Made by a program: the position numbers and the translations under genes. A stretch of DNA of 31,308 bases from CAZHPA01 sp964533945 (GTDB lineage Bacteria > Bacillota > Clostridia > Lachnospirales > WRBF01): NCBI GenBank assembly GCA_964533945.1, contig CAZHPA010000021.1, positions 1 through 31,308 on the forward strand. Direction: 5' to 3'. The notes under the pieces were generated by a model. That model searched no databases, was not told the DNA's origin, and saw only the letters and a list, made by a program, of their open reading frames with translations. This document shows, piece by piece, positions 16,204 through 24,205 of this stretch (the first letter of the stretch is position 1; each line of letters begins with the position of its first letter).

Positions 16204-17685
16204 CTAAAATAATTTAACAAGATTTTTGTTTATTATAGCCCAATGCTTTTTTATTTGCGATTTAATTTTTGATTTATCTCCAAAAACTTCATGAGCTCTA
16301 TTTGCATATGTAATAAAGTTGCCTTGATGTTTGTACTTACTCTTTGAAGTTTTTATAGCTTTTCTTTTTATGCCTTTTCTTTTAAAATAATAGTGTTTTT
16401 TGCTAGCCCCTAAGTGAGAAAATTTTCTAAAAAGCCTTCTGCGATAGACAATTTTTCCATATTTACGTGTGTAATAGTTTACAAACCTTATATATCTATA
16501 AAGCTTTTTATAATATTTTGTTATAGATTTCTGTCTAATTTTAATGAATCTACCATTAAATGCGAAACCTAAATATTCCAATTCTGAATTTTGACGCTCA
16601 ATACAAGAAAGACTAAAATCAAATTTATGCACGAAATCATCATTGAATATGTATACTTGAGTTTTATCTTTGCTCTTGCTAAGACACTTGAATATATTCA
16701 TAGTATCGTTAAATTTTTTCTCAATGTCATTAAAAATGTTCTTTATTTCACACTTAGCATTAATTGGAATAACTATGGCTATATCATCGCAGTATCTTCT
16801 GTATAGACCTCCGAACGTTTTAACAAATTCAACAAAAGCTTTATCAAAGTCTATCAAGTAAATATTTGACAGAACAGCACTTATAGGAGAACCTTGAGGA
16901 ATGCCAATTTCACTATCTTTACCAAATTCGTCAGTATTTCGCTTTAAGTGCGCTTCTCCGCTATTATTTTTTAGTTTTTTAAAAGTTCTAAATTGCTCTG
17001 GTGTAAAGAATCTTTTAATATCATGTTTACCATAAAGCTCTTTTTTAGTTAACGTTGAATTCAACTTTTTCTTATAACTAAGTATATCTTGCAAATCTAC
17101 TGATGAGTAGTTGGTAACGCTTTTGAAAACTTTATAGTAATCATCAGGAAGTTTTGATACACAAAGAATTCTTTCTATGTTTTCTTTTAAAATTCTATGC
17201 TCAATATTATCAAAGTATTTAGCAAAGTCAGTAACATATACTAAACATTTTGAACAGCTGCCAATAAAATCAAATAGTTCTTTTGCGTATTCTATGCTTG
17301 AATTGTGCTTTTTTCTGCGCAACGTTAAGTCACTTCTATATGCTATTACCGATTCCGAAATACCAAGCATATTTGCTGTTTTATTATACTGCTCATTAAG
17401 TATACTTGCATAATATTGATATATGAACCTATCGAAATGAGCGGCGTACATAACCGGACGTTCTTTTAATTTATGCCGCTCTTCACGGGTACGCCCATTT
17501 TTTCTAAACTTAAATGTTTTTTTAATATCTTTAATAAATGGATAAAAACTATGCTTTGCAACACAATCGGGATTTTCAATTTGCTGCCTGTATTTTTCGG
17601 GTAACCCCAATTTTTCGTCATATTCGATTATGGGGTCAAAGTGCTTGTAATGCCTATTTTTATAAATTTCTCTCTTTTCTTTCAT
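16204..17685 (-). CDS. Reverse transcriptase of the defence-associated (UG/DRT) type
   Basis: The 493-residue protein has the ordered RT motifs: RPVMYAAHFDRFIYQYY (finger region, about 77-92), VTDFAKYFDNI with catalytic Asp153, GIPQGSPISAVLSNIYLIDF (261-280), YRRYCDD with catalytic Asp300-301, and LEYLGFAFNG of the primer-grip/thumb. The C-terminus is very basic. There is no maturase or endonuclease domain, so it is not a group II intron protein. The QGSPISAV block and YCDD resemble the unknown-group RTs that include DRT phage-defence enzymes; DRT2 is my best guess but the subclass is unproven. A structured leader precedes it, and a small gene follows. It is intact, unlike many neighbours. 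Confidence 0.85.
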   Translation of the reverse strand: MKEKREIYKNRHYKHFDPIIEYDEKLGLPEKYRQQIENPDCVAKHSFYPFIKDIKKTFKFRKNGRTREERHKLKERPVMYAAHFDRFIYQYYASILNEQYNKTANMLGISESVIAYRSDLTLRRKKHNSSIEYAKELFDFIGSCSKCLVYVTDFAKYFDNIEHRILKENIERILCVSKLPDDYYKVFKSVTNYSSVDLQDILSYKKKLNSTLTKKELYGKHDIKRFFTPEQFRTFKKLKNNSGEAHLKRNTDEFGKDSEIGIPQGSPISAVLSNIYLIDFDKAFVEFVKTFGGLYRRYCDDIAIVIPINAKCEIKNIFNDIEKKFNDTMNIFKCLSKSKDKTQVYIFNDDFVHKFDFSLSCIERQNSELEYLGFAFNGRFIKIRQKSITKYYKKLYRYIRFVNYYTRKYGKIVYRRRLFRKFSHLGASKKHYYFKRKGIKRKAIKTSKSKYKHQGNFITYANRAHEVFGDKSKIKSQIKKHWAIINKNLVKLF

Positions 17686-17693
17686 TAGCTAGT

Positions 17694-17790
17694 CCCTCGG
17701 TCTTGATGTTAATTAGGTATCAAAAGCCGCCGAAGGGCAATTACACTACCTCGGCACATTTTCATGCGAGCCCAAAAATAATAAAATTTG
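17694..17790 (-). ncRNA. Structured leader/candidate ncRNA of the reverse transcriptase
   Basis: Coordinates are given on the plus strand. The segment CCGAAGGG (17730-17737) can pair with CCTCGG at 17749-17754 (hairpin A: GCCGAAGG with CCTCGGC, one bulged A) or with CCCTCGG at 17694-17700 (structure B). B covers the GAGGG ribosome-binding site that lies 8 bases before the RT start. A further hairpin uses TTGAT (17703-17707) and ATCAA (17719-17723). The two folds exclude each other, as in a translational switch. Upstream ncRNAs are known templates in some DRT systems, so this may be the 3' part of such an RNA. Function is inferred. Confidence 0.5.
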
Positions 17791-17800
17791 GTAAAATAGC

Positions 17801-17830
17801 TATATCATATCTACATAAACATAGTGACAA
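17801..17830 (-). promoter_or_regulatory. Possible promoter for the reverse transcriptase leader
   Basis: On the minus strand TTGTCA (17825-17830), 18 bases and GATATA (17801-17806) would start transcription near 17794. The -10 match is moderate and other upstream starts are possible. Confidence 0.35.
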
Positions 17831-17911
17831 ACATAAAGTTTCTGCAACGGAAAACGAATAATCGAATTACAACTTAACTCTAACTTTTCAAAGAAAGAAG
17901 GTTAAAAGTAC

Positions 17912-18022
17912 ATGGATACTTTAATTCAATTACTAGAAGCTTTTGCTGAAAAACTCTGCCCAATCTGTATCTTGACAGCTATCATAACGAAAACCGTTAA
18001 TACAATTACCATTAACGCATGA
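17912..18022 (+). CDS. Possible 36-residue hydrophobic peptide
   Basis: ATG 17912 is preceded by AAAGAAGG and opens a 36-codon frame ending at TGA 18020-18022. The peptide begins MDTLIQLLEAFAEKLCP and is largely hydrophobic with two cysteines and a hydroxyl-rich tail (TKTVNTITINA). It lies opposite to the region upstream of the reverse transcriptase. It could be a small phage-type or toxin-like membrane peptide, or chance. It may also be antisense to a longer RT-associated RNA. Confidence 0.4.
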   Translation: MDTLIQLLEAFAEKLCPICILTAIITKTVNTITINA

Positions 18023-18128
18023 ATATTTTACCATACCTAATGCAAAGTTGCAAGTATTTTTTACAAGCTATGTCTTGAATTTTGAAATAAGATTTTTAAA
18101 AACAAATCTTATACACTTTTAGAACCAT

Positions 18129-18350
18129 GTCGCTAAATTCTTATATAGTTGTCGCTAGTTTTATTACTAGTGTCGCTAGTTTTTTCATGTAGGGGTATAC
18201 ATATATAAGAATTTTATATATTTTTTTAATCAAAAACTATATATATTTTAAATTAATACCTTTTAGTTATTTAAGGTTTATTTTTTTAAAAAATTTAAAC
18301 CCCATTAGGGTATATATATTTTTTAGCGACATTAGCGACAAATTAGCGAC
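18129..18350. other. Candidate replication origin: opposed GTCGCTA arrays around an AT-rich core
   Basis: GTCGCTA occurs at 18129, 18151 and 18172 in one direction. Its reverse complement TAGCGAC occurs at 18324, 18333 and 18344. The spacing is 21-22 bp on the left and 9-11 bp on the right. The 145 bp between the arrays are almost only A and T, apart from AGGGGTATAC and CCCCATTAGGG blocks that mirror each other. Iterons beside an easily melted region next to a replicative ATPase gene are typical of plasmid or ICE origins. No experiment or database supports this; 18023-18446 contains no gene. Confidence 0.5.
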
Positions 18351-18446
18351 AATCATATATAAATTTAGTTACCGGATTCTAATAGTACATTATTTATAAT
18401 ATATCAATAAAAAAATTAAAGATAAAAAAAGAATAGCTAAAAGCTA

Positions 18447-20405
18447 TTATTCACTATCAAATGGGTTTTCAATTTTAAATACTCTTAGTTCAGAGCATAC
18501 ATTAGATAATTTTATAATGTCAAGTATGTAGCATTTACTTTTATTATCTGTTAGCCTAACATCTCTGTACGCTACAAAAAACTCCTGCCGCATCAACTCC
18601 TTGGTAAACTGTGCTTGCGTCAATATTTCGTATTCGTCCTTTAGTTTGTAGTCTGATATGTATTTAAGCAATATTGGATATATTCGCTTAATATCTAATG
18701 CCAATTCGGTGTTGTTATTTATAAATTTATAGTCTTCATTTTCGACAAGTCCACCGTCTGCCAACATATCCATTGCTTCTATCGTTTGCAAAAGACTTGA
18801 TTTGCCGCCGGAAGTTTCGGTTTCGGTTAGTTGCATTGTGTCCATTATGTCAACAATGTTGTTATATTTCAAGTCGCCTTTCAGCTCAATATTGAAACGC
18901 TTTAATAAAAAGTCTTCAAGTAAGCGGTAACCTATTGCATACAATGCGATACCTGTTTTTATTCTGCCTTCTGAAAAAACTTCTTTTTGTATCTTTGGTA
19001 TTTCATCAATTAGTGCTTTTATGTCACAGCCGTCCATTCTGTGTTTAAGCAAGGAGTAACCTAATTTCTTGATAAGGTGTGTATTGTTTTGCAACCATTT
19101 TAGCGACTTTGTTCGTTGTGGTGTTATATTTTGCTTGCTAAAGTTAACAGTAATTGCTCTATCAAGTAATGCTTTTTCAGTTGTTCTATGCTCACCAATA
19201 ACGACAACTGGTGCAGATAATTTAAAGCGTCTTACCTCTTGGTTTGGTAAACCTCTTGTTGCTGAATGCTTATCATACGACGAACGAAAAAAGTTACTCA
19301 ACATATCAAGCTGGTTATTTGACAATTTATTTGCTTTAAACTCGTCAATAATTAGCGGTATTGTATTGCTTGAGCTTGCAAAACGTAAAAGCCCGAACTC
19401 TTTAACGCTATAAGCAATAAGTGGCGTATAACTTATCGAAAAGAAGTTAAGTATTATTGTCTCCATTGACGTAGTTTTACCGCTTCCGGCTTCGCCTAAC
19501 CCGTGCAACCTTGATAGTTTGTAGTTTGCCTTTTCAAACTCGGTATTTAAAAGACAAGCGCAACAGTAAGAAAGTATTGACGCGCACACACTTAATTCGT
19601 TATACTTAAACAAGTGGGGCAACAGTTGCTGTAGCTCGTCCAGTGTAATGTCGTTATTTTTATCAATATCTGATGTTATATATTCATGGGGTAAGGAATA
19701 ACAAACATTATCAGCAGGTGAAAAATCTTTATTAAATGCCCCTTTTGTAGTAACAAATTTGTCGCCATGAAATGCTATTGTTGACAAGCCTTTAACTTTT
19801 TTATATCCATCAGCTGTTGAAATAACAAGAATATCGTCTAAGCTACTATTAAGAAACAGTGAAGGATCTAATAGCTTTAATGCTACTCTAAATTCGTTAA
19901 TATTAGCTAGCTTGCCATTGTTAATGTTTAAAGTATAAGTACCTTTATCAAATTTCTTTAAAACTTTAAACATAGTTTGCGCTGTGTTGTCAGCTTCATT
20001 TGTAATCATCTTAACAATTTCTAAAATGAAATTACTAATTGGCACAAAACCTTTAGCTTGTCCTTGCCATTGTACATAATATTTAAACTCTGATAGCTCA
20101 AAAATATAATTGCTACACCTGTTATTATCTTTAGCTTGTTCGACTTGTTCGTCAAATTTATCTTCGAAGCTTTTACTTTGTTCGTAAGCAAAGCCTTGTT
20201 CCCATTCTTTAGCCAGTAACTCTAGCTTGTCATTGTTTCTTTGTTTTGTATCTTTTTTTATTTTAAGGTTATTAACAAAATTATTTAAAGCTTGTACTAA
20301 CAAGTCTTTATTTGTTTTCATCTTTTCAATGGCAACACCTACATCTTTGTCAAAACGAATTATTAATTTACGATATACAAGTTTATTTGAAATAAAAGGA
20401 AACAT
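18447..20405 (-). CDS. Primase/replicative helicase-type ATPase, N-terminus probably lost
   Basis: The 652-residue product has a P-loop ATPase in its centre: LHGLGEAGSGKTTSMETI (Walker A, residues 304-312) and IPLIIDEF (Walker B, 349-356), then VVVIGEHRTTEKALLDRAI with the arginine finger region. This matches the helicase half of phage/plasmid primase-helicases (DUF927/SF3-like). The N-terminus resembles the tail of a TOPRIM-type domain (IIRFDKDVGVAIEKM), and the catalytic primase part is absent. No Shine-Dalgarno precedes ATG 20405, and the frame is open for 16 codons upstream, so the gene may be a truncated form of a longer one. It lies next to the origin-like array and probably replicates the element. 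Confidence 0.65.
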   Translation of the reverse strand: MFPFISNKLVYRKLIIRFDKDVGVAIEKMKTNKDLLVQALNNFVNNLKIKKDTKQRNNDKLELLAKEWEQGFAYEQSKSFEDKFDEQVEQAKDNNRCSNYIFELSEFKYYVQWQGQAKGFVPISNFILEIVKMITNEADNTAQTMFKVLKKFDKGTYTLNINNGKLANINEFRVALKLLDPSLFLNSSLDDILVISTADGYKKVKGLSTIAFHGDKFVTTKGAFNKDFSPADNVCYSLPHEYITSDIDKNNDITLDELQQLLPHLFKYNELSVCASILSYCCACLLNTEFEKANYKLSRLHGLGEAGSGKTTSMETIILNFFSISYTPLIAYSVKEFGLLRFASSSNTIPLIIDEFKANKLSNNQLDMLSNFFRSSYDKHSATRGLPNQEVRRFKLSAPVVVIGEHRTTEKALLDRAITVNFSKQNITPQRTKSLKWLQNNTHLIKKLGYSLLKHRMDGCDIKALIDEIPKIQKEVFSEGRIKTGIALYAIGYRLLEDFLLKRFNIELKGDLKYNNIVDIMDTMQLTETETSGGKSSLLQTIEAMDMLADGGLVENEDYKFINNNTELALDIKRIYPILLKYISDYKLKDEYEILTQAQFTKELMRQEFFVAYRDVRLTDNKSKCYILDIIKLSNVCSELRVFKIENPFDSE

Positions 20406-20645
20406 ATATTCTTTGCAATGTCCTAAATTATTAATACAAACAAAGCGCGAAACTCATGACATCGAACAAAATAATTTCAAGTAGCGTCACTGGTTCGGGC
20501 GCTTCAAGAGAAAGACTTGCGTAATTTCTCGTTCAATTGAAATGGTTGGTATTACTATGTCTCTTTTTGCATGCTTCAGAATCAATGTCTATTAAGTCAT
20601 TCTTTAATTAATACCTCCTTTTATTATATAAGTACAAAATTATCG
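20406..20645 (-). pseudogene. Degenerate coding remnant between the ATPase and SIR2 genes
   Basis: On the minus strand a GGAGG near 20620 is followed by open stretches reading NDLIDIDSEACKKRHSNTN and, after a TGA, RNYASLSLEAPEPVTLLEII. An open frame (CINNLGHCKEY) then leads into the ATPase start. The frames do not join and no complete gene can be supported. It may be what is left of the missing N-terminal domain of the ATPase. Confidence 0.35.
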
Positions 20646-23603
20646 CTAGGCAAAGTATTCAATTAAGATATTTGTCAGGCGCTCTTTATCCCCTTTTGAT
20701 ATATTTTCAGCTTTCAAGGTAGAGTAGATACATTTTCTAATTTTTTCTTTTACAGTTTCATTGCTTGCAATCTTTTCATACATTTTATTATGTAGGTTCA
20801 TGAACCAGCCAATATCAAATTTATTAAAATCAAACTTATCATACTGATAAAAGAAGTCAAATTCATTACATACACCAACAAATTCACTAAACAACTTTAA
20901 ATCTATTAGCCCGCATAAGCACCAATAACCAACAGCAGCCAATTGATTATATAATTCTTTATTAGGATAAATGACTACGATGTTTTGTTCGTTTGATTCA
21001 TTATCAACCTCTGACCATAAAAACGACTTTAATTCTAATATTTCATTAGTACTAACTTTAAGCTGATTTCCTATCAGAAAACAAATATATTCAAAATCAA
21101 ATTTTGTTTTTATTTCTTTACGAATAAAGTTAACTAATATCTTTTTTGCTCTTTTGTTTATGTTTTTATAGCAACTTAACATCACTACAGGATTAATTTT
21201 AATATCTTCTTCAATTATTTTTATAACTCTTTCAGATAAACCTTTGGATAAATACATATCATTGTTACAAGATAAAAAATAAGTTAAATCCCAGTAACTT
21301 TCGCTTGACAATGAATATAATGCAAATTTTCTGCCTTCTTTTGTAGCCTCAATATGTAAATCTATATATCTATTAAGTGCAGTTTCTACCATTTTTCTAG
21401 TTTCTTTAACCTGTATTCTTTTTGCACATAATTGAGAATCAATAAATCTAACCTTATCATATATTGATATTTGCCAAAGTCCATGTTTTAGTAATACCTT
21501 GCACACAAATATAATTGTAGCAGATGAAACTGCAATATAACGCAATAATTTTAAACAAGTTTTCATTTTGCCTTGAAAATAATATTCAACTTCAAAAGCA
21601 TTGTCACTTTTAGATAAATGCTTATCATAATAACTAAACAAGTTTTTTATATATTTTTCAATAGCTTCTATGTTATTAAACTTAACTTCTCCTATTGAAT
21701 GTTTATACATAAGCTCATCTATTTCTTCGTCAGTGAAATATTCTATAAAGCAAAAAAAGTCTATTTCGTCCAATTGTATTAGCTCTGGTTCAAAAGGAAA
21801 AAGTTTTTCTGAAAATTGTATATTGTTTTGAACTGAAATTTTATAAATAATCGCCGACATAAGGTTTTTAATTGAAAATTTAAATTCATCAAATTCATCA
21901 ACAAGCAAGAAATTTCCTAAGTAAAAATGAAGATTATTATTAATGTGGTAAATTGCAATGTCTGATTTTGTCATTCCAAGTTCTATAGTGTTTTTTTCAA
22001 TAGCTTTCTCAATTCTTTGTGCTTCCAAAAAAGATTCGTATACGTCTTTATGCAATGATGAAGCGGAATACAAATCAGAATATATTCTGTATTCCTTTTT
22101 AAATTCAACTGGTAAATTTTCAAAAATATTTTCATTCAAAGAACTTTCCAAGTGTTGAAGCTTAGATTCGTCAAATTCAAACTTATAATTGACTAAACTC
22201 TTCATTGCACGATAAACAATTAATTTATTTATTTGCGAAAAATAGAAAAGAAGATATTTTTTTTCTTTATATGCTTTAGTAGTAACGATATCATACAATT
22301 CAAAGGACTCTTTGAAACGTCTTAGCTTTGCTAAATAAAAAGCATTTTTATAACTATTGTAAATCGACTTATTATTATTTTTTGTTAGTTTTCGCATTTT
22401 AGTATAATCAAAAGAAATACAAGCTGAATCTGCGAATGTATAATTGGCATTTTGGAGTTCATAATAATCATGCAGCCCACTATACTTACAAATCCTTGCT
22501 TTGCTCAAGACCTCTAAGATTACATAATATTTCTTCTTATCTTCTTCTGATATGCTTTCTAAAAGAGAATTATCTTTGTTCAGCTCAAAAAAATACTTAA
22601 AAAGCTTAGTCGCATCTGAGAAAATTGGTGTAATTTTATTTCCTATTGCTAATACATTATTGTAAAGCTGACGACTAATATCAATACTTTTTATTACATT
22701 GAGTTGATTTAATGGTTTAAGCAAGGTGTATAGATTATTGAAGAGTGCATATTTATCCTTTCCCCTTATGCTTGAAGAACTATGTGATATTATTTTTTGC
22801 AGAACAATTTCATATCTTACTTCAAAGTCAAATTTAGTATAATCGTCTGCTTCTATAAAGCTTCTGAAATCAAGCACTGATATTCCTCTTGAATTTTGAT
22901 ATAATAACTCTAAATTGTCAAGCTCATTATTGTCAGTATAAATTAGAATGGGTTTATTAAAACCTTCAGCTAATAACGTCTTTGTCCAGTTAAGAATAAG
23001 CTTTATATTATAATCATTAAGACCGTATCCTATAAAAACAACTGTATTAGTTGCAAAAATAGACTTTAGCAATGTTTCTGATAACTTAAAATTTTCGCTA
23101 TAGTTTAAATAATCTTCCTCTTTAAGAACAATATTTTTATGCAATAAATCGCCATGTAATTTTAATATAAATTTATCACCATTAATATTAGCGATATCTT
23201 CTTTGCAGGCAACAGGTTTATATGATAAACAGCTTTGCAATGTTGATTTTTCAATCAAATCATCAAAATTAGTAGTAATAAAGGATTGAGGCTTTAAGTT
23301 GCACATTAGTCTGTGAATAATATTAGGTTCAAAATTTGAAGAAATGCATTCTTCAAGAAAGGCATAGTATTTTTCGTCATTTTGTTCAATAGAGTAATAA
23401 TACTTTTGTGGAATTTTTAAAAGTTCGTCATTGCTATATTCTGATTTTGGTGGAATATTTAATTCCTTGCAAAATTTATTAATTAACTCCGACCATGTAG
23501 GAGCTCCTGAGATTCTTGAAACGCCTGCACCTACAAAAAATGTTAGTGTATTTTTCTCGGAAGCATTTATAATTCTATCTAATATTTCTTTTTCATTATT
23601 CAT
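20646..23603 (-). CDS. SIR2-domain defence protein, DSR-like
   Basis: The 985-residue protein has an N-terminal SIR2-type NAD-binding domain: TFFVGAGVSRISGAPTWSEL (residues 21-40), FITTNFDDLIEKS (108-120), LKLHGD with catalytic His150, and VVFIGYGLNDYNIKLIL (188-204). The remaining 730 residues are helical with no motif I recognise. The layout and length match defence-associated sirtuins (DSR1/DSR2 type), where the SIR2 domain destroys NAD when the C-terminal part senses a phage protein. Small SIR2 deacetylases and the ThsA layout (SIR2 plus a short sensor) fit less well. ATG 23603 follows GGAGAGG. The gene is intact and stands alone. Phage trigger unknown. Confidence 0.8.
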   Translation of the reverse strand: MNNEKEILDRIINASEKNTLTFFVGAGVSRISGAPTWSELINKFCKELNIPPKSEYSNDELLKIPQKYYYSIEQNDEKYYAFLEECISSNFEPNIIHRLMCNLKPQSFITTNFDDLIEKSTLQSCLSYKPVACKEDIANINGDKFILKLHGDLLHKNIVLKEEDYLNYSENFKLSETLLKSIFATNTVVFIGYGLNDYNIKLILNWTKTLLAEGFNKPILIYTDNNELDNLELLYQNSRGISVLDFRSFIEADDYTKFDFEVRYEIVLQKIISHSSSSIRGKDKYALFNNLYTLLKPLNQLNVIKSIDISRQLYNNVLAIGNKITPIFSDATKLFKYFFELNKDNSLLESISEEDKKKYYVILEVLSKARICKYSGLHDYYELQNANYTFADSACISFDYTKMRKLTKNNNKSIYNSYKNAFYLAKLRRFKESFELYDIVTTKAYKEKKYLLFYFSQINKLIVYRAMKSLVNYKFEFDESKLQHLESSLNENIFENLPVEFKKEYRIYSDLYSASSLHKDVYESFLEAQRIEKAIEKNTIELGMTKSDIAIYHINNNLHFYLGNFLLVDEFDEFKFSIKNLMSAIIYKISVQNNIQFSEKLFPFEPELIQLDEIDFFCFIEYFTDEEIDELMYKHSIGEVKFNNIEAIEKYIKNLFSYYDKHLSKSDNAFEVEYYFQGKMKTCLKLLRYIAVSSATIIFVCKVLLKHGLWQISIYDKVRFIDSQLCAKRIQVKETRKMVETALNRYIDLHIEATKEGRKFALYSLSSESYWDLTYFLSCNNDMYLSKGLSERVIKIIEEDIKINPVVMLSCYKNINKRAKKILVNFIRKEIKTKFDFEYICFLIGNQLKVSTNEILELKSFLWSEVDNESNEQNIVVIYPNKELYNQLAAVGYWCLCGLIDLKLFSEFVGVCNEFDFFYQYDKFDFNKFDIGWFMNLHNKMYEKIASNETVKEKIRKCIYSTLKAENISKGDKERLTNILIEYFA

Positions 23604-23819
23604 ATGCTAACCTCTCCAACATTTTAGTATAAAAGCATATAGCTGATTCTTATTTATATTTTACCATTATTTATAATAGAATGCAAGACTATAGAGTATT
23701 CGGCTTGTTCGTCTGTAGAAACTTTTATATAGCAAGCTCCGTTCTGGAACATTTTAAAGCTTCCTTTTCCTTATTTTTAATAATATAAATATGTTTTATG
23801 GTTTGTTTCAATTACCAGA

Positions 23820-23838
23820 CTGTGGCGCAAAGCCACAG
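23820..23838. other. Perfect 7-bp hairpin in the SIR2-trp gap
   Basis: CTGTGGC and GCCACAG enclose GCAAA. No T run follows on either strand, so it is not a standard terminator. The rest of 23604-23966 is AT-rich leader and promoter DNA for the genes on each side, with nothing else I can support. Confidence 0.4.
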
Positions 23839-23966
23839 AATTAGCTGTATAGATATAAATTACCCAATTTTGTGTACAAAAATAAAATTTTGCTTGCATT
23901 ATATAAGTTCATATGTTAAAATGAAGTAAAATATAAAACGTCTTGAAGTAGGCGTTATGTTATTGA

Positions 23967-23995
23967 TTGTTTTACGACTTAATGCACGTTATAAT
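23967..23995 (+). promoter_or_regulatory. trp operon promoter
   Basis: TTGTTT (23967-23972), a 17-bp spacer and a perfect TATAAT (23990-23995) lie 27 bases before the leader peptide. Transcription would start near 24002, giving a leader of about 200 bases before trpE. No TrpR-like operator was recognised. Confidence 0.7.
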
Positions 23996-24021
23996 ATAGA
24001 AAGAAAAGATTGGAGAAAATC

Positions 24022-24120
24022 ATGAATTATACATCTACTACAACATTTGCATGGCGTTGGTGGAACTCTGTTAAAATAAACAGGGTCACTTTGTCGTGCA
24101 GAGGTAGTGGCATAATTTAG
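24022..24120 (+). CDS. trpL: Trp operon leader peptide
   Basis: A 32-codon frame starts at ATG 24022 after TTGGAG and ends at TAG 24118-24120. Codons 11, 13 and 14 are TGG (context FAWRWWNS). Three Trp codons in 32, placed just upstream of a strong terminator and the trp genes, mark an attenuation leader. A ribosome starved of Trp-tRNA would stall at 24052-24063; one that finishes would rest on the stop codon, which lies inside the antiterminator arm. The peptide itself has no known role. Confidence 0.85.
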   Translation: MNYTSTTTFAWRWWNSVKINRVTLSCRGSGII

Positions 24121-24182
24121 TGTTATTTTTCAACTAAATTATCCCCCTTGGTTTACGCAAGTGAGCCATGGGGGATTTTTTT
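24065..24182 (+). promoter_or_regulatory. trp attenuator with alternative stems
   Basis: Three pairings are visible. ACTCTGTT (24065-24072) pairs with AACAGGGT (24079-24086) next to the Trp codons. ATAATTTAG (24112-24120) pairs perfectly with CTAAATTAT (24134-24142) as antiterminator. ATCCCCCTTGG (24141-24151) pairs with CCATGGGGGAT (24166-24176, one mismatch), followed by seven T, as terminator. The antiterminator's right arm overlaps the first bases of the terminator stem, and a GG-CC extension would reach further, so they compete. A ribosome at the leader stop codon blocks the antiterminator and so favours termination. Confidence 0.85.
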
Positions 24183-24205
24183 ATTGTTTTGAAAGGAGAA
24201 AGTTT

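Noticed and set aside
16204..17685. Group II intron or DGR reverse transcriptase
   Set aside because: No maturase or HNH domain follows, no intron domain V-like hairpin was seen, and no template/variable repeat pair or accessory Avd gene is visible.
18129..18350. CRISPR-like array
   Set aside because: Repeats are only 7 bp, occur in both orientations, and the intervening sequences are not uniform spacers; no cas genes are present.
24056..24070. TGGTGGAAC in the trp leader resembles the core of a T-box
   Set aside because: It is the Trp codon run itself, the full T-box consensus is absent, it is about 70 bases from the terminator, and the leader from the predicted start is too short for a T-box stem I.
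24161..24205. Upstream ATG as trpE start
   Set aside because: It lies inside the attenuator stem; ATG 24206 has a strong Shine-Dalgarno site and matches family N-termini.
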